DNA from: a virus
IMG/VR virus record: IMGVR_UViG_3300042863_000623
Coordinates: 1-43,468 of that record
Length of the DNA stretch: 43,468 bases
Direction: 5' to 3' (one strand)
In this document: piece after piece, positions 7,567-15,373 of the stretch
Layout of the letters: each line of letters opens with the position of its first letter
Numbering within the stretch: the stretch's first letter is position 1
Made by a program: the position numbers and the translations under genes
The notes under the pieces: model-generated
Database searches by the model: none
Told to the model about the DNA's origin: nothing
What the model saw: only the letters and a program-made list of their open reading frames with translations

Positions 7567-9859
7567 TAAACTGTTCCTGTAACCATTCAAAGTCATTGAT
7601 TTTATTAAGAGCGTCTGGATTATTTTTATTAGTTTCGCCGTAATGTCTACCCGCCTGTGCCCCGGCAATTGCATATGCCCCAAACGGTTGTTCAACACCA
7701 GCTGAACACCATATGTCCAATCGTAGTTTAGTTTCTTCTTCGTACTGCCTTTCAATAATACGACTAGCTAGTTTACAACATTCTCTAAAGGCCGATCTCC
7801 ATGTTGCAAACTCATCAGTATTGAAAGAGTTAATATTAGACACAGTATTCATGGCTTTAAACTTGTCAGATATACTTGTTGTCATATCCGAAGTATTAAC
7901 ATTCATATTCAATGTTAGGTGTCTTGGTAATAATTTAACACCACCGTTACCGTATTCTAAATTGTTAATAGGATTTTTACTTTGCCACACATGAACACAA
8001 TCTATATCATAGCTTGACATCACTGTATCAAAACTAAAACTGTCTTCAATTATTGCATCGCCATCGACTATCCATATCATATCAGTATCACATATACTTG
8101 CTGCTTTAATATGTGCATTGTGAATTCCTTTCACGCCACGCACTCGTTTGGCCCTAGGACACATATCTATTAATTTTTTATAGTTCTCGTCAGCGTTGGG
8201 CTCGTTATAAGAAATAAAAACAACATCATATAAACGATGTTTAGATACTAGTCGATCATGTTCTTTTTTCTCAATTAAAAATCTATGTTTAAATTCTCGT
8301 TGTCCTATAATTTTATCTTTAGACAATAATACTAGTCCGTTGGTATGAATTTCTTTACCGTTAAACAGATGCTTAAATGTATGATTTTCTTTTCTATCAT
8401 GATCATATTTTCCATCATTAGGATCAAAATATAGATCAAATACAGATTCATCTACAATATCTATCTCAGGCCATATCCCCCAAAACATCGGCTGTGTTTC
8501 ATTTTTTAAAATGTCTGTGTAGTTGTCGTATGACGAAAGAACATATCTATTATATCTATACCGACTAACAACAGTTGTATGTTCTTTTTTGTCTATTAAA
8601 TATCTACGGTTAAATTCTTTTTGCGAAATAACTTTTTCTTTTGAGAATAAAACTAGCCCGCACAAATATGTTTCTTTGTCATTGCATAGATTTTTAAACA
8701 CGTGATTTTCTTTTCTATCATGATCATACTTTCCATCGTTGGGATCAAAATATAAATCAAAAATTGTTTCATCTATAATGTTTATTTCGGGCCATATACC
8801 CCAGAATAAAGGTTGAGTTTCTGTTTCTATAATTTGTTTATATTCTTCGTAACTGGAAATATTGTATCGATTATATCTATACCTACTAACTATGCGGGTA
8901 TGTTCTTTTTTGTCAATTAAATATTTTCTATCAAATTCTTTCTTAGAAATAATTTTAGATTTAGAAAATAAAACAACTCCGCTTAGATATGATTCTTTAT
9001 CATTGCATAAATTTTTAAATACATGATTTTCTTGCCTATCATAATCTAATGCACCATTGTTAGGATCAAGATAAAAATCAAATATTGTATCGTCAATAAT
9101 TTCTATACTAGGCCACTGACACCAAAACATTTGTTGTTTTTCATTGTCAATAATCTCTAAATAATCAGCATAAGAATTAATTTTATAAACTGGGTATTGA
9201 TATTTGCTGACAACTTTGTTGTGCTCTTTTTTATCTACAGCATACTGTTTATCAAACTCTCGATTTGATAAAGGTTTATATTTGCTGCAAAGGATTACTC
9301 CGCTGAGATAAGATTCAACACTATTGCAGAGATTTTTAAATACATGATTTTCTCTGCGGTCATAACTATTATGATGACTAAAATATATGTCAAAAATTGA
9401 TTTGTCAGTTACAGTAACTTCTGGCCATACTAGCCAAAACATGTCGTCGGTTATGTGTTGGTATTCGTTGAATGTATTAGGACTGTATGTTTTATATTGT
9501 TTTGGAATACTAGCAACAATATCAATTTCTTTTTTAGCTGTAAAAAATCTATGATGAAATTCACGCTGAGAAATCGTCAACGATTTAGGAAACAAACAAA
9601 TACCATCATAGTGTTCTCCGTTTTTAAAAACGTGAACATACATGTCATCCCACTTAGTGGCTTTATAATCTAATAAATTAAATTCTGTAAGATTTATATC
9701 GTCCCAGATAACCCAGAACATTTTTGTAAAGGATTTAGATTGAATTTCTTCGTAAGATTTTATGTTTGTTAATTTTTGAGCAAGTGGATACCTAGACTTT
9801 ATTGTTGACCAGTCTTTGTCATTTCCGTTGCTTGCTGAAACATAAAAAATATCATACAT
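7556..9859 (-). CDS. tandem-repeat protein with C-terminal GT-A glycosyltransferase-like domain
   Basis: 767 residues. About residues 1-30 look like the first strand of a GT-A fold. Five tandem units follow, each near 105 residues, with anchors HVFKN at about 75, 171, 276, 381 and 487. Each unit carries MFWxxWPE, then IFDxYFDPNDG, ENHVFKNL, a GxVLFSK strand and DKKEH. The units around 276-487 are nearly identical in places, suggesting recent duplication. From about residue 544 the protein matches the glycosyltransferase-like gene next door: VVFISYNEPNAD, AKRVRGVKG, and a metal-binding DxD-type WIVDGDA near 598. It probably transfers a sugar in the host cytoplasm, with the repeats acting as a scaffold or acceptor binder; this is inference. 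It overlaps the upstream gene by eight bases. Confidence 0.75.
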   Translation of the reverse strand: MYDIFYVSASNGNDKDWSTIKSRYPLAQKLTNIKSYEEIQSKSFTKMFWVIWDDINLTEFNLLDYKATKWDDMYVHVFKNGEHYDGICLFPKSLTISQREFHHRFFTAKKEIDIVASIPKQYKTYSPNTFNEYQHITDDMFWLVWPEVTVTDKSIFDIYFSHHNSYDRRENHVFKNLCNSVESYLSGVILCSKYKPLSNREFDKQYAVDKKEHNKVVSKYQYPVYKINSYADYLEIIDNEKQQMFWCQWPSIEIIDDTIFDFYLDPNNGALDYDRQENHVFKNLCNDKESYLSGVVLFSKSKIISKKEFDRKYLIDKKEHTRIVSRYRYNRYNISSYEEYKQIIETETQPLFWGIWPEINIIDETIFDLYFDPNDGKYDHDRKENHVFKNLCNDKETYLCGLVLFSKEKVISQKEFNRRYLIDKKEHTTVVSRYRYNRYVLSSYDNYTDILKNETQPMFWGIWPEIDIVDESVFDLYFDPNDGKYDHDRKENHTFKHLFNGKEIHTNGLVLLSKDKIIGQREFKHRFLIEKKEHDRLVSKHRLYDVVFISYNEPNADENYKKLIDMCPRAKRVRGVKGIHNAHIKAASICDTDMIWIVDGDAIIEDSFSFDTVMSSYDIDCVHVWQSKNPINNLEYGNGGVKLLPRHLTLNMNVNTSDMTTSISDKFKAMNTVSNINSFNTDEFATWRSAFRECCKLASRIIERQYEEETKLRLDIWCSAGVEQPFGAYAIAGAQAGRHYGETNKNNPDALNKINDFEWLQEQFSGI
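7575..7578 (-). promoter_or_regulatory. ribosome binding site deciding the GTG start at 7566
   Basis: AGGA on the minus strand, eight bases before GTG 7566 and inside the end of the upstream glycosyltransferase gene. The competing ATG at 7596 is preceded by an AT-rich stretch without a purine-rich site. This favours the GTG start. Confidence 0.45.
8240..9720 (-). repeat. five coding tandem repeats of about 315 bases
   Basis: The DNA shows recurring blocks such as those near 8390, 8705, 9020, 9340 and, more diverged, 9630, giving a period of roughly 315 bases in frame. The units centred on 8390 and 8705 are the closest to each other. They encode the MFWxxWPE / ENHVFKNL repeat of the glycosyltransferase-like protein. 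The repeats are coding and long, with no spacers, so this is not a CRISPR array. Confidence 0.85.
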
Positions 9860-10769
9860 TCGTAGGCACCGGCATCTTAAAATAAGTGTCGTTGAGATTC
9901 ATGGTTTCATTATACAAATCTAAAGTAAATTTGCTCTGCTGTGCATCAAGAAAAGGCCAATCTAATCCCAGACTCATTTTTATTTTATCGCCTAAATTTT
10001 TAATCTCATCTATTAATCCGTCACCGTTTACTTCTTGATAAGGTTTTCCATATTGATTCCATATATCTCTGAGTATTTCAAAATCTCGAACATCAACATA
10101 ATTCCATTCAGTGCAGTTGGCCATCCATGTTCCTAGTCTAGCACCATAGACTGCATAGATTCCATTTTCTTCGTGAGCACCCACAGTTGACCACATGCGC
10201 AGTCTGTGAATATTATGCCACCATATGCGTTCTTTAATTTCCATCGGAGGAACTTTAACGCCGTCAAGCAAGGTCATTTTAACACCTTCTCGAAATCCTG
10301 CTCTCCATGCTTGAAATGATGATCCTGTAATAACACTTTCACTGAACGTTAATGGAAAATTTCTATATCCATCTTCCCAACAAAAATCTACTTGGCCGCG
10401 ATCACTGTTGGAATTTTCATGTGTCTTCATGTTCAAGACAAAATCCTTACGCCAGATTTTTAATCCACCATTGCCATATCGAAGACCGTTAATTGCATTA
10501 CGACCACACCAACCATAGACCTGTATCTTGGGATCACTCATGTCAAGGTCGATGTTAAAAAATCTAGGATCTACAATGTTGTCAGCATCAACTGTGATAA
10601 ACCAATCTGTTTCACTGGCTTCTGCTGCGGCTTTATGGGCATGGTCAGATCCTTTGACTCCGTGAATGCGTTTAGCCCACGGAACTTTGTTACACAAATC
10701 AGCATAATGCAGATCTGCATTAGGCTCATCGTAACTTAAAAAAACTACATCAAACTCGATTACTTTCAT
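9852..10769 (-). CDS. GT-A fold glycosyltransferase-like protein
   Basis: 305 residues. The N-terminal strand FDVVFLSYDEPNAD, the block AKRIHGVKGSDHAH and the metal-binding DxD motif ITVDADNIVDP (DAD at 61-63) fit a GT-A nucleotide-sugar transferase fold. RYGNGGLKIWRKDFVLNM and SFQAWRAGFREGVKM follow and are shared with the C-terminal domain of the larger protein at 7556-9859, so one probably arose from the other by duplication. No membrane segment or signal peptide is seen. It likely transfers a sugar from a nucleotide donor; donor and acceptor are unknown. Its start overlaps the upstream stop in ATGA. I recall similar proteins as common in T4-like cyanophages, but I cannot verify this here. 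Confidence 0.72.
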   Translation of the reverse strand: MKVIEFDVVFLSYDEPNADLHYADLCNKVPWAKRIHGVKGSDHAHKAAAEASETDWFITVDADNIVDPRFFNIDLDMSDPKIQVYGWCGRNAINGLRYGNGGLKIWRKDFVLNMKTHENSNSDRGQVDFCWEDGYRNFPLTFSESVITGSSFQAWRAGFREGVKMTLLDGVKVPPMEIKERIWWHNIHRLRMWSTVGAHEENGIYAVYGARLGTWMANCTEWNYVDVRDFEILRDIWNQYGKPYQEVNGDGLIDEIKNLGDKIKMSLGLDWPFLDAQQSKFTLDLYNETMNLNDTYFKMPVPTNV

Positions 10770-11383
10770 TTATATTCGATCACATAATTCTTAAATAGGC
10801 GTCTTGTATACACACTGAATCTATCATATTCAATGTTTTTAATTGTTACATTATGCCCAACTAGTTCATTTAGTTTAACAGAAAACATCTGAAAAATCAA
10901 GTTGGGATCGTTGTAATCGGTGATTAAAAAATCCATATCGGTAGAACCATCCCAAATAAATTGTCTTGTTCCGATGCTGCCTTTGTGTTTTTTAGTTCCA
11001 CCGTATTCTGTAGACAGTTGAATTTTCAAATATTTGCTTTTCGAACTGTATGTTAGATGTATGTCCGATTTAAATTCTTCCAAATATTTGATGTCAGGAA
11101 TTCTATGCAATACATCATCTAATTTGTTTAGTGTCTTTTTTTCAGCTATCTCTAACTGTCCTGACTCTACATTTATTTGACAGTTGTGTATCTGTGTTTC
11201 AGCTGTGATTATAGATTCAGCAATTTCTTGTGATATCTGCACTGTATGTTTTTGATCTGCAAAAGCATGATCTGGTCCTACGCTGATAACTCGACCCGTA
11301 TTTGGATCAAACACCGCTACATATTGTATAATCGGTGGCTTGTATTCTTTCAGCCATTTATCAAAATCTTCTATAGTTTCCAT
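10766..11383 (-). CDS. unknown protein, possibly fibre-related
   Basis: 205 residues from ATG 11383, chosen because GGAG lies eight bases upstream; an ATG at 11410 would add nine residues but lies further into the previous gene. I do not recognise a family. The N-terminal half, with QYVAVFDPNTGRVISVGP followed by an ISQEIAESI helix-like stretch and a VESGQLEI strand, recalls small modules found at the ends of phage fibre proteins. The C-terminal half contains WDGSTDMDFLITDYND and a basic end. It lies between glycosyltransferase genes and overlaps both (ATGA downstream). A structural or adaptor role is possible but not shown. Confidence 0.7.
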   Translation of the reverse strand: METIEDFDKWLKEYKPPIIQYVAVFDPNTGRVISVGPDHAFADQKHTVQISQEIAESIITAETQIHNCQINVESGQLEIAEKKTLNKLDDVLHRIPDIKYLEEFKSDIHLTYSSKSKYLKIQLSTEYGGTKKHKGSIGTRQFIWDGSTDMDFLITDYNDPNLIFQMFSVKLNELVGHNVTIKNIEYDRFSVYTRRLFKNYVIEYK

Positions 11384-12210
11384 GCTTTGGTCTCCAAGAT
11401 ATGTATGCACTCATCTGTGATTAAATTTTTCTCTACGTAATGCACAATATCATTCTGTTGAAAATTTCCTATCTTTAGTCTAGCATCTGCATTGAGATAA
11501 AATCCCACATGATCGCTCCAAGTGTCAGCCGGCCACGGCCAATTTTGCAGCATTGGTTTCATATGCACTACTCGAGGAAATGGTAAATCGTATGCGACGT
11601 CATCAGTTATATCTAGTATTTTAGCAGCCAGTGCGAATGCTTCATCTGTGCCAACGACCTTGGGTCTATGTTCATTTAGAAACTGATTAGTGAATTCATT
11701 GGGATTTTTTATAATCTGTCGGCCTAAATCAAAAAATTCTTGGCATAGCACAGATCCTTTAGAGAAAAAAGTCCACATAGAGTATAAATCTGGCAGGCAG
11801 TTTCTGTCAAAGGTTTTTCTATATGTGCGATCTGTGATTGTTTCGCCCCTATAGGTATAGACTTGGTTGGCCACATATAATTCACTGTTAGCAATAAAAT
11901 AATCAATCCAATGACTGTAATCTCGTAGGAATAACATGTCAGCGTCAAGGCATACTGTGTGATCAAACGGAGACAGTTGATCCATCCACGATCTACCATC
12001 CCAATATTTCTCTTGGTCCCATTCTATCACTGTGTCAAACACCCACGGACTTGATAATTTTTCAAGCGATTTTTTGTTGTCAATTACCAATGCCACCTTG
12101 TCATACCCTGGTTTTTGTGTGGTTTTTATACTCAGAGCTAGAGCATAGGCGCACTTGAGATAATCAATGTCATCATTGTGTGCTACAAATAACAGATACC
12201 CAAAGTTCAT
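11371..12210 (-). CDS. glycosyltransferase-like protein, GT-A fold with DxD
   Basis: 279 residues. The first strand YLLFVAHNDDIDYLKCAYAL is followed by the DxD metal-binding motif VCLDADMLFL (DAD at 89-91). VGTDEAFALA (near 186-195) and VHMKP (near 215) match the later acceptor and histidine elements seen in GT8-like retaining transferases. The family assignment is by motif, not alignment. It should use a nucleotide sugar; acceptor unknown. Its ATG overlaps the stop of the next glycosyltransferase-like gene upstream (ATGA). Together with the genes at 7556, 9852 and 12207 it makes four glycosyltransferase-like proteins in one operon, enough for a short glycan rather than a single decoration. 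Confidence 0.75.
   Translation of the reverse strand: MNFGYLLFVAHNDDIDYLKCAYALALSIKTTQKPGYDKVALVIDNKKSLEKLSSPWVFDTVIEWDQEKYWDGRSWMDQLSPFDHTVCLDADMLFLRDYSHWIDYFIANSELYVANQVYTYRGETITDRTYRKTFDRNCLPDLYSMWTFFSKGSVLCQEFFDLGRQIIKNPNEFTNQFLNEHRPKVVGTDEAFALAAKILDITDDVAYDLPFPRVVHMKPMLQNWPWPADTWSDHVGFYLNADARLKIGNFQQNDIVHYVEKNLITDECIHILETKAWKL
11392..11395 (-). promoter_or_regulatory. ribosome binding site deciding the start at 11383
   Basis: GGAG on the minus strand with an eight-base spacer to ATG 11383. The upstream in-frame ATG at 11410 has no such site, so the shorter protein is preferred. Confidence 0.5.
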
Positions 12211-13067
12211 ATCAACTCCATTAACTGTTGTTGATGTCTCAATATACTTTGTTTATTCATCACATGTATATCAACTCCAGTCACTGATGCTGCACAATAT
12301 GTGGCATCCAATCGATGATCGATCAAGAATGTCAATTTGTCCTTGTCGACGGCTGTGAGTATGTCTTTGTCCATCACTGATAACACAGGCGGCAGCGTTG
12401 GTGTGTTCATGTTTTCAAATCCATCTAGCATATGCTTGGCAACACTAAACGCTATGTCATTTCTATATTGTCTATGATCAAATCGAAAGACATCAGCATA
12501 GTGCTTGTAATTTTCTTTGATTAAATTCACCGTATCAAAAAACAGTTTGGACTGTGGATTTTTCGTGAACATCACTGTGGTTGCCCAATACATTTTACAG
12601 CTGGTTTCACAGACGTATCTATCAAGGTATCCTAATCTATCTTCGCTATATATGTCGTTGATCGAATCTCCTATCATAACGTCAGCTTCTACATTCCAAT
12701 ATTTGTTTAGATTATCACTGAATATTAAAAAATCGCTGTCTATCAGCAGTGTTCTATCATAGGGTGTAAGGTCCCATACAGAATGTCTGTTGGTATTGCA
12801 AAACGGTATTTTTTTATTAATTACACCGTCGTGCAATCCACGTTGATTATCCGTAACAGGCTTATCAACAATTATAACATGTTCGAATACTGTTTCAACC
12901 TGCTGCCATGTGCGGGATTCGATCAACCATTCCTTGGTGCTAAGGTCTGTGACCAATGACACTGGAACATTAAGATGTTTTTTTGCAAGCCCGCCACTGA
13001 TCACTGCTAATAATCCGTAATCTACTTCACGATTATTATGTGCGAAAATTAAAATGCCATTGGTCAT
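12207..13067 (-). CDS. glycosyltransferase-like protein with DxD motif
   Basis: 286 residues. The layout is like its downstream neighbour: a first strand ILIFAHNNREVDYGLLA, a second strand VPVSLVTD, then the DxD-like RTLLIDSDFLIF (DSD at 110-112) at the end of a strand, all expected for a GT-A fold. The C-terminal part is less conserved by eye, so it could be a nucleotide-sugar-binding relative without activity. No transmembrane or signal region. It begins in a TAATG overlap with the 115-residue gene, so its translation is coupled to the first gene after the late promoter. Substrate unknown. Confidence 0.68.
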   Translation of the reverse strand: MTNGILIFAHNNREVDYGLLAVISGGLAKKHLNVPVSLVTDLSTKEWLIESRTWQQVETVFEHVIIVDKPVTDNQRGLHDGVINKKIPFCNTNRHSVWDLTPYDRTLLIDSDFLIFSDNLNKYWNVEADVMIGDSINDIYSEDRLGYLDRYVCETSCKMYWATTVMFTKNPQSKLFFDTVNLIKENYKHYADVFRFDHRQYRNDIAFSVAKHMLDGFENMNTPTLPPVLSVMDKDILTAVDKDKLTFLIDHRLDATYCAASVTGVDIHVMNKQSILRHQQQLMELI

Positions 13068-13414
13068 TATGCGATAAGTTTTTCTACAGATCTAGATTTC
13101 TTGATCTTGTCAAATTCTTGAAAGTATTCATTGGTGACTTCGAAATATCTGCTGAAGATTTCATCACGAAAAGCTTCTAGATTTTCTATCAAAATGGGAT
13201 TTTCGTTGCTGTCCAACAGCACTGTTCCAGAAACTCTGCCTTTGCTACACAGCATTTCAACAAATGTCAACAGATTTCTATCAATGGCAAACAGCCCGCC
13301 AGAGAAACCATACATCAGTTTGGCAGCTGTGCGTTCTTTGAGAATTTTTTTGTGGATTGAAAAAGTCTGCTGATAATTGGCGAAATCCAATACAGCTTTC
13401 AACTGTTCGTTCAT
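13067..13414 (-). CDS. small unknown protein, first gene of the accessory operon
   Basis: 115 residues, charged, no cysteine cluster apart from one CSKG, no signal peptide or membrane segment. I do not recognise the family. The sequence alternates predicted helix (LKAVLDFANYQQ, KKILKERTAAKL) with a short strand region (GTVLLDSNENPILIENL) and ends in a helical, basic tail. It is the first gene behind a perfect T4-type late promoter and has the strongest ribosome binding site seen here (AAGGAGA, five bases before the ATG). This suggests a protein made in quantity late in infection. It could be a small virion protein or a chaperone for the preceding fibre genes; both are guesses. Confidence 0.8.
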   Translation of the reverse strand: MNEQLKAVLDFANYQQTFSIHKKILKERTAAKLMYGFSGGLFAIDRNLLTFVEMLCSKGRVSGTVLLDSNENPILIENLEAFRDEIFSRYFEVTNEYFQEFDKIKKSRSVEKLIA

Positions 13415-13419
13415 GAGTT

Positions 13420-13424
13420 CTCCT
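13420..13424 (-). promoter_or_regulatory. strong ribosome binding site for the gene at 13067-13414
   Basis: AGGAG inside AAGGAGAA on the minus strand, five bases before ATG 13414. It is the best Shine-Dalgarno match I saw in the window and sits in the leader made from the TATAAATA promoter. Confidence 0.7.
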
Positions 13425-13442
13425 TGATAAACTGCGTAGTTT

Positions 13443-13450
13443 ATTTATAG
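13443..13450 (-). promoter_or_regulatory. T4-type late promoter, TATAAATA
   Basis: The minus strand reads TATAAATA, identical to the consensus -10 element of T4 late promoters used by the gp55 sigma factor. It lies 28 bases upstream of ATG 13414, in a 59-base gap. It should drive the whole left-hand accessory cassette. By eye no -35 element is needed or seen, as expected for this class. Confidence 0.75.
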
Positions 13451-13473
13451 AGAATTATGTGGTCTGAAATAAA

Positions 13474-14454
13474 TTACGAGCCAGTGACAGCACCAATAGA
13501 AACTGTGGGTTGAGTCACAGTGAATACTGCGCTGCTAGGCACCATAATACCTGTAGCAAACAGTGTAGAAACACTTACTGTAAGTGTTCCATCTATGTCA
13601 TCACCTGGGGGTGGGTTAGGACTACCCCCTGCACCCGAGTCGGTGTATCCGTCTGTGAACAATATTCGTATTTCACCGCTGGCCGCGGTGCCTCCGCTGT
13701 TTGAAGGCACATCAACACACCTAGCCTGTAGACGATAGTTGTTAGAACCATAGGGACTGCTGGCTGTGGCTGTGTAAAATGTCTGGAAAGAGTTAGTGGT
13801 TCTATACCAGTTTGTACCGTCGTTAGGGGAAGTTACAAGACTTGCGTTAGGCGCTGCGCCTCCAAAACTCTGTGTGCCTGCGGCACTGAGAAGACTAGTC
13901 CAACTAGTATTTTGAGCCGTGCCAAGCACCCCACCGGTTCGGCTCGCACTGATCCTAATTTTACCGCCACTGTTGAACCAATATCTAGCATCATTGGCAT
14001 TGGACCAATAAAATTGTATGACGCATTCGCACTGGCTAACCCATGCTCCGGTTCTGCTTGATGTGGTCACTGCTGTGGTACCCGATTCACTAGTGGCTAT
14101 TGTGAATCTATTAGCTGTGATATTATCGGCCCAATCATCATATTGCTTTTGCGGTACGTCGAGGGTTCCGATATCGGGAGTAAATGAACTGGAATATCGA
14201 ATAGTATTACCGTCTGCGACCACAGCGGTAACTGGGTTAGATCCGTTAATGTGCTTGTAGGCATTGATAATGTCATATCTCAGATTTGCCCACTCGTTGA
14301 TAGTGACTTTAGTGCCTTCTGTTACAGCCGTAGATTGGATTCTGATTTGTTGACCGTATCCAGAGTTTCCACTGCCGGAACCTAACACAGCAATGATTTT
14401 GTTTCTTATTGAATTGTAGTCTGCTTGGACTATTACACTGTTAACAGCTGGCAT
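13474..14454 (-). CDS. probable virion structural protein, paralogue of the next gene upstream
   Basis: 326 residues, rich in Ser, Thr, Gly and Asn. It shares with the protein at 14471-15373 an N-terminal helical part (QADYNSIRNKI against ASQYVAIQDKA; WANLRYDIINAYKH against WDLLRFDIINIRLH), then GGKIRI followed by a SFG stretch, a YQTFYxxxxSSPYxxNNYRL segment, a proline hinge NPPPGDD, and a last beta part (GTLTVSVSTL). This layout suits a capsid- or tail-exposed protein with a helical base, a central beta domain and a small Ig-like end, but I know no function. The product is inferred to be structural from composition and from its place after the fibre genes. It is separated from the 300-residue gene by only 16 bases. 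Confidence 0.8.
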   Translation of the reverse strand: MPAVNSVIVQADYNSIRNKIIAVLGSGSGNSGYGQQIRIQSTAVTEGTKVTINEWANLRYDIINAYKHINGSNPVTAVVADGNTIRYSSSFTPDIGTLDVPQKQYDDWADNITANRFTIATSESGTTAVTTSSRTGAWVSQCECVIQFYWSNANDARYWFNSGGKIRISASRTGGVLGTAQNTSWTSLLSAAGTQSFGGAAPNASLVTSPNDGTNWYRTTNSFQTFYTATASSPYGSNNYRLQARCVDVPSNSGGTAASGEIRILFTDGYTDSGAGGSPNPPPGDDIDGTLTVSVSTLFATGIMVPSSAVFTVTQPTVSIGAVTGS

Positions 14455-14470
14455 GAGAATATTTAAGAGA

Positions 14471-15373
14471 TTATGCTGCTACAATACTTGAAAGTGAATA
14501 TGTCGGACTAGTGATTGTGAAATTGCCCGATGGCTGTAACAGTCCAGAAGCTTTGACTTCTGCCACATTCACTGTTAACGTGCCCACTACAGAATCCCCC
14601 GGTGGTGGACTGGGTTCTGGGCCGGGATCAGTATACGTGTCTGTTAATGTAATACGTATCTGGACTTGAGTGGCTGTGCCTGTGGAGTTATTTGCTACAT
14701 CAGACTTGGCTTCAAGTCTATAATTGTTTGCAGAATACGGGCTACTGAGAGAATCTTGATAAAATGTCTGATACACATTAGTCAATGTGTAATAATTGAC
14801 AGTAGGATTCGTATTGGCACCAAAACTTCGTGTTCCAACACTGTTCAAAAAGTTTACCCAAGCTGTAACTTGTGCTGTTGGTGCGCCAGCTGTCAACGCC
14901 GAAGTAATTCTAATTTTTCCTCCACTGTTGAAAAAATACCTAGCTGTGGTAGCATCAGCAAAATTACAAGTCAATGTGGTCTGTGCTTGAGTTGACCACG
15001 AAGAACTGAATGTCTGTGTGGCTTTAGCTGTGACTACTGATTGGTTGTCGGCAAGATTGAATCTATTTGTAATGGCCTGTTCTAACAATATGTCGTAATT
15101 TGTGTTTGGAGAACTTGGTCCAAATCCAATTGCATCACCGACAGCGACCTGTACTATCGAGGGAATTACTCCATCCTGGTGCAGTCTTATATTGATAATA
15201 TCAAATCTCAACAGATCCCATTGTGCTTTGGTTATAGCATTACCAATGAAAACATCTGAAGATTGCACGGTCTGACCATACCCCCTAGTGGTAGATCCAA
15301 TGCCTAACAAAGACTCTGCTTTGTCTTGTATGGCCACATACTGCGAAGCAAATATTGATGTTCCGCTAGTCAT
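14471..15373 (-). CDS. probable virion structural protein, tandem paralogue
   Basis: 300 residues. Same architecture as the downstream neighbour: N-terminal helical region, GGKIRITSALT strand, YQTFYQDSLSSPYSANNYRL block, proline hinge SPPPGDS and a terminal beta segment (GTLTVNVAEV). Identity is low to moderate by eye, so the duplication is old. The start codon overlaps the stop of the fibre gene upstream in TAATG, giving coupled translation with the fibre proteins. A tail or fibre accessory role is inferred from position and from Ser/Thr/Asn-rich composition; no catalytic motif is seen. Confidence 0.8.
   Translation of the reverse strand: MTSGTSIFASQYVAIQDKAESLLGIGSTTRGYGQTVQSSDVFIGNAITKAQWDLLRFDIINIRLHQDGVIPSIVQVAVGDAIGFGPSSPNTNYDILLEQAITNRFNLADNQSVVTAKATQTFSSSWSTQAQTTLTCNFADATTARYFFNSGGKIRITSALTAGAPTAQVTAWVNFLNSVGTRSFGANTNPTVNYYTLTNVYQTFYQDSLSSPYSANNYRLEAKSDVANNSTGTATQVQIRITLTDTYTDPGPEPSPPPGDSVVGTLTVNVAEVKASGLLQPSGNFTITSPTYSLSSIVAA

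Noticed and set aside
7567-7755. N-terminal extension of the radical SAM gene at 6133-7566
   Set aside because: It overlaps the conserved end of the glycosyltransferase gene in another frame, has no match in the paralogous radical SAM protein and lacks a ribosome site at its starts.
8240-9720. CRISPR array
   Set aside because: The repeats are about 315 bases, in frame, directly adjoining and clearly coding; no short repeats with spacers are seen.
13415-13473. Rho-independent terminator between the fibre block and the accessory cassette
   Set aside because: I saw no stem-loop followed by a T run in this gap or in the gap at 17176-17223; transcription may read through.
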